Shown: piece after piece, positions 34,557 through 43,854 of the stretch
Position numbering within the stretch: position 1 is the first letter of the stretch
Layout of the letters: every line of letters starts with the position of its first letter
NCBI RefSeq assembly: GCF_017877135.1
Contig: NZ_JAGIPH010000001.1
Span: forward strand, 1,364,001-1,428,000
DNA: 64,000 nucleotides
DNA from: Neorhizobium galegae
GTDB taxonomy: Bacteria; Pseudomonadota; Alphaproteobacteria; Rhizobiales; Rhizobiaceae
Direction of reading: 5' to 3'
Notes under the pieces: generated by a model
Told to the model about the DNA's origin: nothing
The model's database searches: none
The model's input: the letters and a program-made list of their open reading frames with translations, nothing else
Position numbers and translations under genes: made by a program

Positions 34557-34880
34557 ATGCGCGACATCATGGGCATGATGGGCAAGGTCAAGGAAATGCA
34601 GGCCAAGATGGAAAAGGTGCAGGAGGAGATCGCTGCCCTTGAAATCGAAGGCAAGGCCGGTGGCGGCCTCGTCACTGTCGTCCTCAACGGCAAGGGCGAG
34701 ATGCGCGGCCTGAAGATCGACCCCTCCCTCTTCAAGGAAGACGAGGTGGAAATCCTCGAAGACCTGATCGTTGCCGCCCACAAGGACGCCAAGGACAAGG
34801 GCGAAGCCCAGGCGCAGGAAAAGATGGCAGCCTTGACCGCCGGCCTGCCGCTGCCGCCCGGCATGAAGCTGCCGTTCTAA
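34557..34880 (+). CDS. ybaB: YbaB/EbfC family nucleoid-associated protein
   Basis: Protein of 107 residues, almost exactly the family size. It starts [20 protein letters not shown], a helix rich in Met and Lys, followed by the strand block [20 protein letters not shown] and a C-terminal helix ending LPPGMKLPF. It binds DNA as a dimer. The aaaggag ribosome site is 9 bases before the ATG. The dnaX-ybaB-recR order is usual, but here a repeat element and a MOSC gene separate recR. Confidence 0.96.
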   Translation: MRDIMGMMGKVKEMQAKMEKVQEEIAALEIEGKAGGGLVTVVLNGKGEMRGLKIDPSLFKEDEVEILEDLIVAAHKDAKDKGEAQAQEKMAALTAGLPLPPGMKLPF

Positions 34881-34969
34881 CTAAGGCGCAAGGCCGCAGC
34901 GGGAACGCTGGGAAACAAGCTTTTGCGGTCTAAGACAGTGCATGAGGGCAAACGAGTCGCCACAATGTC

Positions 34970-35183
34970 CCTTCTCCCCGTCAAAACCAGGGCTGTCTCA
35001 TATGAGACAAGTCCCCTCCCAAACCCTCCCCACAAGGGGGAGGGCTTAATCCAGTCGCACCGTCTGATGCGGGAACAGGGCGCTTGTCACGTCGCTTCTC
35101 CCCCCTTGTGGGGGAGATGCCCGGCAGGGCAGAGAGGGTCTTATTTCAAATGCGATAGCCCTACCGTTAAAACGGGGAGAAGG
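34970..35183. repeat. 214-bp element with nested inverted ends (MITE-like)
   Basis: The outer ends ccttctccccgt (34970-34981) and acggggagaagg (35172-35183) are perfect inverted repeats of 12 bases. Inside them the imperfect arms beginning ggctgtctcatatgag (34991) and, inverted, ggctatcgcatttgaa (ending 35160) continue the symmetry, about 19 of 25 bases matching. The centre holds ccctccccacaagggggagg and ctccccccttgtgggggag. It has no coding capacity. The same style of sequence recurs between genes in rhizobial genomes. Confidence 0.7.
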
Positions 35184-35218
35184 TGCCGGCAGGCGGATGA
35201 GGGGCAGACAGCCCCGCC

Positions 35219-35842
35219 TCAGCTGCCCGCCTTTTCCAGGTCCGCGCGGAGCTTCGTGTGGATCGGTGCTGAGAGATACCGCGCCCGGTCTTGCGGCGTC
35301 AGCCTCTTGCCGAAGGTGCGCATCATCTCCGCGATCGGCACTTTTTCGCCGGTAAAAGCGACGTGGCTGGCGTCTTCCTCCGGGCTTGCCGTTCCGGGCT
35401 TCAGAACACGGCAGTAAATGCCAGGCCGGGCCGCTGCCATGTACCGCTTGGCAAATGCCGCGTCTCCCATCCGGGCCGAAAACGTGTTGCAGGGAATGCG
35501 CGCCGAGGTCGCCTCGAGCACTACGCCGCCCGAGAGGCAGAACCGGTCACCGGCTGCGACATCGCGGTTGTCGAGCCCGTCGATGACGAGATTTTCGCCG
35601 AACGTGCCGGGCTCTATCGGGCGGCCCAGCGCCTCAGCCCACCAGTCCAGTGTCAGGCTGCCTTCCACATAGACCGCCTGATCCGGCCCTCCATGATATT
35701 TGCGGTTGCAGATCCTGTCCCCGACAAGGCCGGTTTCATCGATGAGCACCGCCGCCGCGACCGGGTGCTTGTTGATGCCGGTCTTGTAGCTTTTTCCCGG
35801 CAGTTTTTCCGCCTGACCCAGGCAGATGGCGCTGACTTTCAT
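35219..35842 (-). CDS. MOSC domain protein (YiiM-like)
   Basis: Protein of 207 residues with a MOSC fold: VLIDETGLVGDRICNRKYHG, DQAVYVEGSLTLDWW, TFGENLVIDGLD, and the conserved Cys in SARIPCNTFSARMG that binds the molybdenum cofactor or carries sulfur. Relatives such as YiiM reduce N-hydroxylated compounds or detoxify aldehydes. It is inserted in the opposite direction between ybaB and recR. Confidence 0.92.
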   Translation of the reverse strand: MKVSAICLGQAEKLPGKSYKTGINKHPVAAAVLIDETGLVGDRICNRKYHGGPDQAVYVEGSLTLDWWAEALGRPIEPGTFGENLVIDGLDNRDVAAGDRFCLSGGVVLEATSARIPCNTFSARMGDAAFAKRYMAAARPGIYCRVLKPGTASPEEDASHVAFTGEKVPIAEMMRTFGKRLTPQDRARYLSAPIHTKLRADLEKAGS

Positions 35843-35912
35843 GCGGCAAGCCTCACTTTACGACTGCGTTTTGGCGATTCCGTTTTGCAGACATATGGTC
35901 TAAAAGCGGCGC

Positions 35913-36518
35913 ATGGCAAAACGTGTGACCGGTCCGGAAATCGAAAAACTCATCCAGCTGCTGGCAAAGGTTCCGGGGCTTGGCCCCCGCTCCGCCCGGC
36001 GCGCGGCGCTTCATCTCATCAAGAAGCGCGAACAGCTGATGGGGCCGCTGTCGGCCGCGATGGGCGAGGCCTATGACAAGGTGAAAGTCTGCTCGCGCTG
36101 CGGCAATGTCGATACGGTCGACCCTTGCACGGTCTGCACCGACGAGCGACGCGACCAGGCCGTCATCATCGTGGTGGAGGATGTGTCGGACCTCTGGGCG
36201 CTGGAGCGGGCCGGCGCGATGAACACGTCCTACCACGTGCTTGGCGGCACGCTGTCGCCGCTCGATGGCGTCGGACCGGATGACCTCAACATCAAGGGTC
36301 TCATCGACCGGGTGAGCGAAGGCGGCATCCGCGAAATCATTCTTGCGGTGAACGCCACCGTCGAGGGACAGGCGACGGCCCATTACATTACCGACCGTCT
36401 GGGCGATCTCGACGTGCGCATCACGCGGCTTGCCCATGGCGTGCCGGTCGGCGGCGAGCTTGACTATCTCGACGAGGGCACGCTGACGGCAGCGCTTCGT
36501 GCGCGCACCGCGATCTGA
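35913..36518 (+). CDS. recR: recombination protein RecR
   Basis: DNA-binding recombination mediator of 201 residues that works with RecO and RecF. The helix-hairpin-helix [20 protein letters not shown] is at the N-terminus, the zinc finger [16 protein letters not shown] near 59-74, and the Toprim domain begins [18 protein letters not shown]. The C-terminus has THAT-like [19 protein letters not shown]. The next gene begins 13 bases after the stop, so the two may be co-transcribed. Confidence 0.97.
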   Translation: MAKRVTGPEIEKLIQLLAKVPGLGPRSARRAALHLIKKREQLMGPLSAAMGEAYDKVKVCSRCGNVDTVDPCTVCTDERRDQAVIIVVEDVSDLWALERAGAMNTSYHVLGGTLSPLDGVGPDDLNIKGLIDRVSEGGIREIILAVNATVEGQATAHYITDRLGDLDVRITRLAHGVPVGGELDYLDEGTLTAALRARTAI

Positions 36519-36531
36519 GGAGAACAGGCTC

Positions 36532-37794
36532 ATGTTGAGAACGACTGCCCGGTGGCGCATAGCCGGCGCCATCGCCATTCTTGCCCTGTCTCTCCTGCCG
36601 CTTCCGGCGCTGGCCGCCCCCTCCAAAGCTCAGGTGGAAGGGCAGTTCCGCACCTGGCTTGCCAGCGAAATCACGCCAGAGGCGCGCAAGGCCGGCGTTT
36701 CCGCTCGCACCGTCGAGAACGCGCTGAACGGCGTGAAACTGTATTGGGACCTGCCGGATCTGGTGCCGCCCGGCACCACGCCACCGAAGGAGCGCGACCA
36801 GAGCCAGGCGGAGTTTTCATCACCCGGCGCCTATTTTTCCGAGCAGCGGCTGCAGGGCCTTGCCGTGACCGGCCGGTCGCTTGCCGCAACCCATGCCGCA
36901 ACGCTGCGCAAGATCGAGCAGACCTATGGCGTGCCAGGCGCCATCGTGCTCGCCGTCTGGGGTCGAGAATCCGGCTATGGGCGGGCAAAGCTGCCCTACC
37001 CGGCACTCGACGTCCTGGCGACGAAAGCCTTCATGTCGACCCGCAAGGAGATGTTCCGCACCGAACTCATCGATGCGCTGCGCATCATCGAGCATGGCGA
37101 CATCACTCCCGACAGAATGATGGGCTCCTGGGCGGGCGCCCTTGGCCAGCCGCAGTTCATGCCGTCGAGCTATGCCCGCTATGCGGTGGATTTCGACGGC
37201 GACGGACGCGCCGACATCTGGAATTCGGTGCCGGACACGCTGGCCTCGATTGCCCATTATCTGGCGCTGAAGGGCTGGAGCCGAGGGCGCAACTGGGGAT
37301 TTGAGGTGTCTATCCCGCAAAACGTCTCCTGCGCGCAGGAGGGGCCGGATCTGGCCAAGCCGATTTCCACCTGGGCTGGCATGGGCATCCGCCGCGTCTC
37401 GGGCAAGGCCTTTCCCTCCACGGAGCAGAGGGTGGACGGCATGATGCTTGTGCCGGCCGGCCGCCACGGTCCGGAATTCATCGTCACGCCGAATTTCTAC
37501 GTGCTGAAGGAATACAACAATTCCGACCTCTACGCGCTCTTCATCGGCAATCTGGCCGATCGTATCGCCTATGGCGGCAGCGCCTTCGAGGGCAGTTGGG
37601 GGCCGGTCGGGAAAATGCTGCGATCGGATGTACTCGCTATGCAGAAGACCTTGCAGTCCAAGGGCTACGATGTCGGCAATGCCGATGGGCTTGCCGGCTT
37701 CAAGACCCGCCGTTCGCTCGGTGATTGGCAGACGAAAACCGGCCTTTCCCCCACCTGTTTTCCCGACGAGAGCCTGAAGGCAAAGCTACGCTGA
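36532..37794 (+). CDS. lytic murein transglycosylase, MltB type
   Basis: Exported peptidoglycan-cleaving enzyme of 420 residues. A signal peptide ([19 protein letters not shown]) is followed by the SLT domain with the catalytic Glu in [10 protein letters not shown], then [20 protein letters not shown] and [20 protein letters not shown], the marks of family 3 (MltB). A C-terminal peptidoglycan-binding domain holds [20 protein letters not shown]. No lipobox is seen, so it is probably a soluble periplasmic form. gaggag lies before the ATG at 36532. Confidence 0.95.
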   Translation: MLRTTARWRIAGAIAILALSLLPLPALAAPSKAQVEGQFRTWLASEITPEARKAGVSARTVENALNGVKLYWDLPDLVPPGTTPPKERDQSQAEFSSPGAYFSEQRLQGLAVTGRSLAATHAATLRKIEQTYGVPGAIVLAVWGRESGYGRAKLPYPALDVLATKAFMSTRKEMFRTELIDALRIIEHGDITPDRMMGSWAGALGQPQFMPSSYARYAVDFDGDGRADIWNSVPDTLASIAHYLALKGWSRGRNWGFEVSIPQNVSCAQEGPDLAKPISTWAGMGIRRVSGKAFPSTEQRVDGMMLVPAGRHGPEFIVTPNFYVLKEYNNSDLYALFIGNLADRIAYGGSAFEGSWGPVGKMLRSDVLAMQKTLQSKGYDVGNADGLAGFKTRRSLGDWQTKTGLSPTCFPDESLKAKLR

Positions 37795-37839
37795 CGGCTC
37801 ACTTTCGAGCCTCAACAGACTATCTCGGTATAGGCAGCA

Positions 37840-38097
37840 TCAACGCCGATTTTTGAAATAGAACATGAGCGCTTTGACGCTGATTGCCATTGTGAACGCG
37901 GCCAAAACGAGCCACAGGCCGGCGAAAACGTAGAATGCAGCGGGGTCGCTACTCAGCTCGATCAGTGTGCTGTCCCTTCTGCTCAAACCCATGATGACCC
38001 CGTTGATCAGATGATGAACCACCATGCCCAAGACTATGGGTCCTAAAAGGATCTTGCCAATCAAAGCACAATAAAACTTGAGACGACCTTCTTCCAC
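37840..38097 (-). CDS. small two-span membrane protein
   Basis: Protein of 85 residues with membrane segments IGKILLGPIVLGMVVHHLING and FYVFAGLWLVLAAFTMAISV, ending in a basic tail FKNRR. No family was recognised. Base composition is less GC-rich than the neighbours, and the 180 bases upstream are also AT-richer, which hints at recent arrival. It converges on the transglycosylase gene. Confidence 0.55.
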   Translation of the reverse strand: MEEGRLKFYCALIGKILLGPIVLGMVVHHLINGVIMGLSRRDSTLIELSSDPAAFYVFAGLWLVLAAFTMAISVKALMFYFKNRR

Positions 38098-38280
38098 CCG
38101 AAAACCTCACAACTCCTGCCTTCGTGGTTCGTCACACGACAAGATCCGGCGCTATCAAACACCATATCAATCCGCTTATCGCGTATTCTTGACGAAAATC
38201 TCGACCTCTTCCATGTTAATGAACTTGAAATATACATTGGGACGAAGCTGGCAACGGTCGGAAATCGGGAAATGAGACCA

Positions 38281-38736
38281 CTAGAGCGTTAGCTTCAAAC
38301 CCGCATGGCTGTTTTCAAAGCCAAGCTTTTCATAGAAGCGCAGGGCATCCTCGCGCCTGCGATCAGAGGTGAGTTGCACGAGCCTGCAGCCGCGCTTTCG
38401 ACACGCCTCGATGGCCCAGACCATCATGTCGCGGCCGATGCCGCGTCCACGCGCCTGCCCGGCCACCCGCACACTTTCGATCTGCCCGCGCCACAGGCCA
38501 AGCCGCGACAGGCCGGGGATGAAGCTTACCTGAAGACAGCCGATCACCTGACCCTCTTCGGACACGGCGACGGCGAGCATCTGGTTTTCATCCCGGTCGA
38601 TGGCCTCGAAGGCCTCGACATAGCGCCGATCGACGGGATCCGACACCACTTCGCGGGCAAGGCCCAGCGCGTCGTCGGCAAGCATGGCGACGATGGCGGA
38701 AAGGTCGTCGCGGCGTGCCTTGCGGATCGTCACCAT
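38281..38736 (-). CDS. GNAT family N-acetyltransferase
   Basis: Protein of 151 residues. It starts VTIRKARRDDLSAIVAMLAD and has the acetyl-CoA loop AGQARGRGIGRDMMVWAIEA, then LTSDRRREDALRFYEKLGFE, all typical of single-domain GNAT enzymes. The ATG at 38736 opens the conserved block; 14 open codons further upstream look non-coding. It lies 25 bases after the stop of the MFS exporter gene and is probably co-transcribed with it. Confidence 0.93.
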   Translation of the reverse strand: MVTIRKARRDDLSAIVAMLADDALGLAREVVSDPVDRRYVEAFEAIDRDENQMLAVAVSEEGQVIGCLQVSFIPGLSRLGLWRGQIESVRVAGQARGRGIGRDMMVWAIEACRKRGCRLVQLTSDRRREDALRFYEKLGFENSHAGLKLTL

Positions 38737-38761
38737 GCGTGCCTCCGAGAATCCGTTGCTG

Positions 38762-40417
38762 TCAGTGGTGAATATCAAGCGCAGACTTCAGAAAGACTTC
38801 GTCGCGCGCATTAAGCGGCGGAATGGCCTGGCGCTCGATCATGCGGTGGACGCGCGGTCCCTCCGGCCCGGCATGAAGCGCCCGGATGCGCGACCAGACC
38901 TCGGCATCGGCCTGGGTGCGGCGCTGGTTGTGGCGCACGTAATCAGCCCAGGTTGCCGTGTGATAGGTTTCCGTCCAGATATCCGGGTTTTCCAGGTCGC
39001 GCAGCAGCCCCCATTGGCGCGCGCCGTCACGGATGCGGATGCGCCGGCGCTCCGACATCAGGGTCAGGAACTCGGCGACGTTTTCCTCGCGGATCGTATA
39101 ATCGACGAGCAGCACGATCGGGCCGCTGCGCGGCTGGAGGTCGAGCCTCAGCGAGGGTTCGCGAAAGGTGTTGACGGGATCAAGGTTCAGCGTTTCCAGC
39201 GAGGGCAGCCACAGTTTCCAGCCGATCGCGGCGCCCACCACCATGGCAAGGCTTGCCAGCATCAGCGCCGTCGCCACTCCATGCTCTTCGGCAAGCGCGC
39301 CCCAGACCCAACTGCCAACTGCAATGCCGCCGAAGGCCGCCGTCTGGTAGAAGGAAAGCGCCCGCCCGACCACCCAGCGCGGCGTCGACAGCTGCACCGT
39401 GGTGTTGAACAGGGAAAGCGCCAGCACCCAACAGGCGCCGGGGATCAGAAGCACGAGACAGGTGAGCCAAGTGACGGTCGACAGCGCGGAGACCACGGCA
39501 CTGACTGCAAAGCCGGTAAAGGCGATGCGCACGATCATCTCGCTCGAAAACATCTCGCGCAGCCGGGCATTCAGCATGGCGCCGCCCACCGCCCCGACGC
39601 CGAAAGCGCCTAGCATGAAGCCATAGGTCAGCGGCCCGCCGGAGACGAGATCGCGGGCGACCAGCGGCAGAAGCGCCAGGATGGCGCTCGCCGAAAGACC
39701 GAAGAGAGCCGAGCGGAACAGCACGTTCAGGAGTTTCGGTGACATCGCCACATAGCCGAAGCCGGCCGACAGCGCCCGCCCCAGCGTTTCGCGCGGCAGC
39801 CTGCTTTCCGCCTCCTCCTGCTTCCAGCGCCACAGCGCATAGATCAGCGCAAAATAGCTGGTGGCATTGACGGCAAAGGCCGCAGCCGCCCCGAAAGCTG
39901 CGACAATGGCGCCGCCGATGGCCGGGCCGACGCTTCGGGTGATGTTGAAGCCGACGCTGTTCAGCGTCACCGCCGCCGGCAGAACAGGGCGCGGCACGAG
40001 ATCCCCGACAGACGCCTGCCAGGACGGATTGTTGAGCGCCGTGCCGCAGCCGATGAGGAAGGTGAAGGCAAGCAGCGCCCAGGGTGTCAGCCAACCGAAG
40101 AAGGCAAAGACCGTCAGCAAAAGCGAGATCGCCAGCATGAAACCCTGCGCCGTCAGCATGATGCGGCGGCGGTTGTAATTATCGGCAAGGGCGCCTGCGA
40201 CCAGCGAAAACAGCATGATCGGCAGCGCCGTGGAGGACTGCACCAAGGCCACCATGTTCTCCGACGAGGAAATCGCCGTCATCATCCAAGCAGCCCCCAC
40301 GGCCTGGATCAGCCCACCGAAATTGGAGGCGATGCTGGCAATCCAGATGGTGCGGAATGTCTGGTAACCGAAAGGCGCCAGGGGTGAGACCCGCTCGGGC
40401 ACGGTGAACCTCTTCAT
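38762..40417 (-). CDS. MFS transporter, MFS_3 type with C-terminal soluble domain
   Basis: Protein of 551 residues. About twelve hydrophobic segments span 1-410 and include GYQTFRTIWIASIASNFGGL, SLVAGALADNYNRRRIMLTAQ (a family A motif) and GAFGVGAVGGAMLNARLRE. A soluble tail of about 135 residues follows: GPIVLLVDYTIREENVAEFL through ETYHTATWADYVRHNQR, which looks like a ferredoxin-like (dimeric alpha-beta barrel) domain. This layout is known from the MFS_3/EntS-like family. The substrate is unknown. The ATG at 40417 is used; a further upstream start adds unconserved residues. Confidence 0.9.
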   Translation of the reverse strand: MKRFTVPERVSPLAPFGYQTFRTIWIASIASNFGGLIQAVGAAWMMTAISSSENMVALVQSSTALPIMLFSLVAGALADNYNRRRIMLTAQGFMLAISLLLTVFAFFGWLTPWALLAFTFLIGCGTALNNPSWQASVGDLVPRPVLPAAVTLNSVGFNITRSVGPAIGGAIVAAFGAAAAFAVNATSYFALIYALWRWKQEEAESRLPRETLGRALSAGFGYVAMSPKLLNVLFRSALFGLSASAILALLPLVARDLVSGGPLTYGFMLGAFGVGAVGGAMLNARLREMFSSEMIVRIAFTGFAVSAVVSALSTVTWLTCLVLLIPGACWVLALSLFNTTVQLSTPRWVVGRALSFYQTAAFGGIAVGSWVWGALAEEHGVATALMLASLAMVVGAAIGWKLWLPSLETLNLDPVNTFREPSLRLDLQPRSGPIVLLVDYTIREENVAEFLTLMSERRRIRIRDGARQWGLLRDLENPDIWTETYHTATWADYVRHNQRRTQADAEVWSRIRALHAGPEGPRVHRMIERQAIPPLNARDEVFLKSALDIHH

Positions 40418-40604
40418 GCTCTTGATGCTGCCGGCTAAACTAGTCAGCGCCGAGCTGACGGCAAGCGCAAAAACACAGCGGCCCGTCCTCATACCACCGA
40501 TCTGCGCCGCCCGGCCGCAAACCTCTCCAGCGAGCCGCCGCAGTCTGGATCAGCCGCGCGCGGAGCGCTTCCTTGCCCGCAAATACCCAGGCTTTGCGGG
40601 CACG

Positions 40605-40633
40605 CTTGCAATTGCGGCGCTGAAAGCGTATAT
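40605..40633 (+). promoter_or_regulatory. promoter of the rimP-nusA-infB operon
   Basis: CTTGCA and GTATAT are separated by 17 bases, a near-consensus rhizobial sigma70 promoter. It gives a leader of about 110 bases that contains the hairpin and T-run at 40664-40697. Confidence 0.55.
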
Positions 40634-40663
40634 GGCTCTCATATTCTTGATCGTCAGATGAAG

Positions 40664-40697
40664 GGTGGGGCCTGACCGGGACCCGCTCTTTTTTGTT
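40664..40697 (+). terminator. attenuator-like hairpin in the rimP leader
   Basis: A bulged GC hairpin (gggcc with ggGAccc around a short loop) is followed by gctcttttttgtt, about 55 bases before the rimP start. It may act as a partial terminator that tunes operon output; the stem is short, so this is tentative. Confidence 0.35.
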
Positions 40698-40751
40698 AGG
40701 CGGTCAGTTCGCAGCATCATCGCCGGGACGGCGACAGCGCCGAAAGACCAA

Positions 40752-41369
40752 ATGCAGGACAGCACCAAGGAACCGCGTCTCATCGTCGAGACAGGCCTCG
40801 ACCTCCGGGTCGCCGAAATCATCGAGCCGACGCTCGAAGCAATGGATTTCCGTCTCGTCAGGGTTCGTCTGATGAACCAGAACGGCCTGACCTTGCAGAT
40901 CATGTGCGAGCGTGACGACGGAACCATGGATGTCGAGGGCTGCGAAGCCGTATCCATGGCGGTTTCTCCGGTTCTGGATGTGGAAGATCCGATCGACAAG
41001 GCGTATCATCTGGAAGTGTCGTCGCCCGGCATCGACCGTCCGATGGTGCGCAAGTCCGATTTCAGCCGCTGGAGCGGGCACCTCTTGAAGTGCGAGACCT
41101 CCGTGATGCTCGATGGCCGCAAGCGTTTCCGCGGCAAGATCATCGCAACCGACGAGAATGGTTTCACGCTGGAGCGCGACCAGGCCGCCTATGGCGAAGA
41201 GCCGCGCGTGACCGTGCCCTATTCGGCGCTGGCCGAGGCAAAGCTGATCCTGACCGACGACCTGATCCGCGACGCCTTGAAGGCCGACAAGCTGGCCAAG
41301 GCCGAAGCTGCAAACCAGAACGACGAAGACCTGAGTGATGACGACCTGGGTGAAGATCACCAGGGCTGA
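40752..41369 (+). CDS. rimP: ribosome maturation factor RimP
   Basis: 30S assembly factor of 205 residues. The N-terminal domain starts [20 protein letters not shown] and has [17 protein letters not shown], the conserved RimP block, then [20 protein letters not shown]. The C-terminal Sm-like domain is followed by an acidic tail ([13 protein letters not shown]). The ATG at 40752 matches the start of rhizobial homologs. It is the first gene of the transcription-translation operon. Confidence 0.96.
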   Translation: MQDSTKEPRLIVETGLDLRVAEIIEPTLEAMDFRLVRVRLMNQNGLTLQIMCERDDGTMDVEGCEAVSMAVSPVLDVEDPIDKAYHLEVSSPGIDRPMVRKSDFSRWSGHLLKCETSVMLDGRKRFRGKIIATDENGFTLERDQAAYGEEPRVTVPYSALAEAKLILTDDLIRDALKADKLAKAEAANQNDEDLSDDDLGEDHQG

Positions 41370-41444
41370 CCGCTCCCGGACCAACCGATCCACGCTGCCT
41401 GCCTTGCAGGCACGAACCCATTCGATCTACGGAGACCGACGACA

Positions 41445-43070
41445 ATGGCAGTGAGTGCGAACCGGCTAGAACTTCTGCAGATTGCAGATGCAGTGGCGCG
41501 CGAAAAGGTCATCGACCGCGAGATCGTGCTGGCCGCAATGGCCGACGCGATCCAGAAGGCCGCCCGCTCGCGTTACGGCACCGAAAGCAATATCCGCGCC
41601 GACATCAATTCCAAGACCGGCGAAATCCGCCTGCAGCGTCTTCTGGAAGTGGTCGATCACGCGGAAGACTACACGACGCAGATCCCGCTGGCGCTCGCCC
41701 GCGACCGCAATGTCGATGCCAAGATCGGCGACTTCATTGCCGATCCGCTGCCGCCGATGGACTTTGGCCGCATCGCGGCCCAGTCGGCCAAGCAGGTCAT
41801 CGTGCAGAAGGTGCGCGAAGCCGAGCGTGACCGGCAGTTCGACGAGTTCAAGGATCGCGTCGGCGAAATCGTCAACGGCACCGTCAAGCGCGTCGAATAC
41901 GGCAACGTGATCGTCGATCTCGGCCGTGGCGAAGGCATCATCCGTCGCGACGAAATGATCCCGCGCGAAAACATGCGCTATGGCGATCGTGTTCGCGCTT
42001 ACGTCTACGACGTGCGCCGCGAGCAGCGCGGTCCGCAGATCTTCCTGTCGCGCACACATCCGCAGTTCATGGTGAAGCTGTTCACCATGGAAGTGCCGGA
42101 AATCTACGACGGCATCATCCAGATCAAGTCGGTGGCCCGTGATCCGGGTTCGCGCGCCAAGATCGCCGTCATCTCGAACGATTCGTCGATCGATCCGGTC
42201 GGCGCCTGCGTCGGTATGCGTGGTTCGCGCGTCCAGGCCGTCGTCGGCGAGCTGCAGGGCGAAAAGATCGACATCATTCCGTGGAGCCAGGATCCGGCTT
42301 CCTTCATCGTCAACGCCCTGCAGCCGGCGGAAGTCGCCAAGGTGGTTCTGGATGAAGACGCAGAGCGCATCGAAGTGGTTGTTCCCGACGAGCAGCTGTC
42401 GCTCGCCATCGGCCGTCGCGGCCAGAACGTGCGCCTTGCCTCGCAGCTGACCGGCTGGGACATCGACATCATGACGGAAGCCGAGGAATCGGAACGCCGC
42501 CAGAAGGAATTCAACGAACGCACCAATCTCTTCATGGACGCGCTCGATGTCGACGAGATGGTCGGCCAGGTTCTGGCATCGGAAGGTTTCGCGCAGGTCG
42601 AGGAACTGGCCTATGTCGAGCTGGACGAAATCGCCTCCATCGACGGTTTCGACGAAGATACCGCCAGCGAAATCCAGATGCGCGCCAAGGAATACCTGGA
42701 GCGCCTCGAAGCCGAAATGGATGCCAAGCGCGTCGAACTCGGCGTAGAGGACGAGCTGAAGCAGATCGATGGCCTCACCGGCAAGATGCTGGTGGCGCTG
42801 GGCGAAGACGGCATCAAGACGGTGGAAGACTTTGCCGGCTGCGCCGCCGACGACCTCATCGGCTGGTCGGAACGCAAGGACGGCGAGACGAAGAAGTTCG
42901 AAGGCCTGTTCTCCAAGTTCGACGTATCGCGCGTCGAGGCGGAAAACATGATCGTGCAGGCCCGCCTGCTGGCCGGCTGGATCACCGAGGAAGACCTTGC
43001 ACAGCAGCAGGCTGACGGCGAAGACGCCGAGTTGGCGGACGAGGAGGCGGACGCCGCAGTTCAGGAATGA
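41445..43070 (+). CDS. nusA: transcription termination/antitermination factor NusA
   Basis: Protein of 541 residues. The RNA-polymerase-binding N-terminal domain (1-125) starts [20 protein letters not shown]. The S1 domain (about 135-200) includes [19 protein letters not shown]. Two KH domains follow, with [20 protein letters not shown] and [21 protein letters not shown]-terminal acidic repeats of the kind that bind RNA polymerase alpha end the protein. A ggag site precedes the ATG. It overlaps ylxR by 4 bases. Confidence 0.98.
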   Translation: MAVSANRLELLQIADAVAREKVIDREIVLAAMADAIQKAARSRYGTESNIRADINSKTGEIRLQRLLEVVDHAEDYTTQIPLALARDRNVDAKIGDFIADPLPPMDFGRIAAQSAKQVIVQKVREAERDRQFDEFKDRVGEIVNGTVKRVEYGNVIVDLGRGEGIIRRDEMIPRENMRYGDRVRAYVYDVRREQRGPQIFLSRTHPQFMVKLFTMEVPEIYDGIIQIKSVARDPGSRAKIAVISNDSSIDPVGACVGMRGSRVQAVVGELQGEKIDIIPWSQDPASFIVNALQPAEVAKVVLDEDAERIEVVVPDEQLSLAIGRRGQNVRLASQLTGWDIDIMTEAEESERRQKEFNERTNLFMDALDVDEMVGQVLASEGFAQVEELAYVELDEIASIDGFDEDTASEIQMRAKEYLERLEAEMDAKRVELGVEDELKQIDGLTGKMLVALGEDGIKTVEDFAGCAADDLIGWSERKDGETKKFEGLFSKFDVSRVEAENMIVQARLLAGWITEEDLAQQQADGEDAELADEEADAAVQE

Positions 43071-43753
43071 TTGCGGCGGCTGAGGCCGGTGACGGGAGCG
43101 CAGACGATGCGGAATTGGTTGTGAACGACCGGACCTGCATCGTCACGCGCCAGGCCGTTTCGCCGGAAAAGCTGATCCGCTTCGTGGCGGCACCCGATGG
43201 AACGGTGGTGCCGGACCTGAAGCGGCAATTGCCGGGCCGGGGATGCTGGGTGTCGATGGATCGTGCGCTGGTGGAAACCGCCATCAAGCGCAAGATCTTC
43301 GCCCGCGCCCTGAAGGCGGACGTGAAGGCGGCCCCGGAACTTGCCGCGCTGGTGGATAGACTGCTGGTGGCGGACCTTGCCGGCATGATGAGCTTGGCGC
43401 GCAAGGCGGGCCAGTTCGTTTCCGGCGCCACGAAAGTGGATGCCGCGATCCGCTCGGGCCAGGCGCTCGGCGTGTTCCATGCATCGGATGCGGCAGCGGA
43501 CGGTGTGCGAAAATTGGACCAAGCCCGCAAGGCCTGGCGGCTCGGAACCGAGAGCGACGAGGAGATCCCCTCCTTCATGCTCTTTGCCGCAGCCGAAATG
43601 GACGAACTGATGGGCCAGAGTGCTTTTATCCATGCCGCGGCGCTTGCCGGACAGGCGGGTGAGGGTGTAGTGAAACGCGCAACCATGCTCGATACGTACC
43701 GCAACGGCGGTCACTCCGGAGCAAATGGCGGCGCTGGCCGGTCAGAGACATGA
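43067..43753 (+). CDS. YlxR (DUF448) family RNA-binding protein with L7Ae-like domain
   Basis: Protein of 228 residues. The YlxR domain (about 15-90) has CIVTRQAVSPEKLIRFVAAP and LPGRGCWVSMDRALVETAIK. A second part resembles the L7Ae/YlxQ fold: DLAGMMSLARKAGQFVSGAT. Alphaproteobacteria commonly carry these two as one protein, whereas Bacillus has two genes. The ATGA overlap with nusA and the position before infB are standard. Confidence 0.93.
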   Translation: MIAAAEAGDGSADDAELVVNDRTCIVTRQAVSPEKLIRFVAAPDGTVVPDLKRQLPGRGCWVSMDRALVETAIKRKIFARALKADVKAAPELAALVDRLLVADLAGMMSLARKAGQFVSGATKVDAAIRSGQALGVFHASDAAADGVRKLDQARKAWRLGTESDEEIPSFMLFAAAEMDELMGQSAFIHAAALAGQAGEGVVKRATMLDTYRNGGHSGANGGAGRSET

Positions 43754-43854
43754 CGTGGTCACCGGCATTCGCCGGCAGCCGCACTGGAAAAGTGTATTGA
43801 ACGACAGGATCTGATGGCTTCCATCTCTGTTCCTGTCGGAAGGAACAGGAACGG

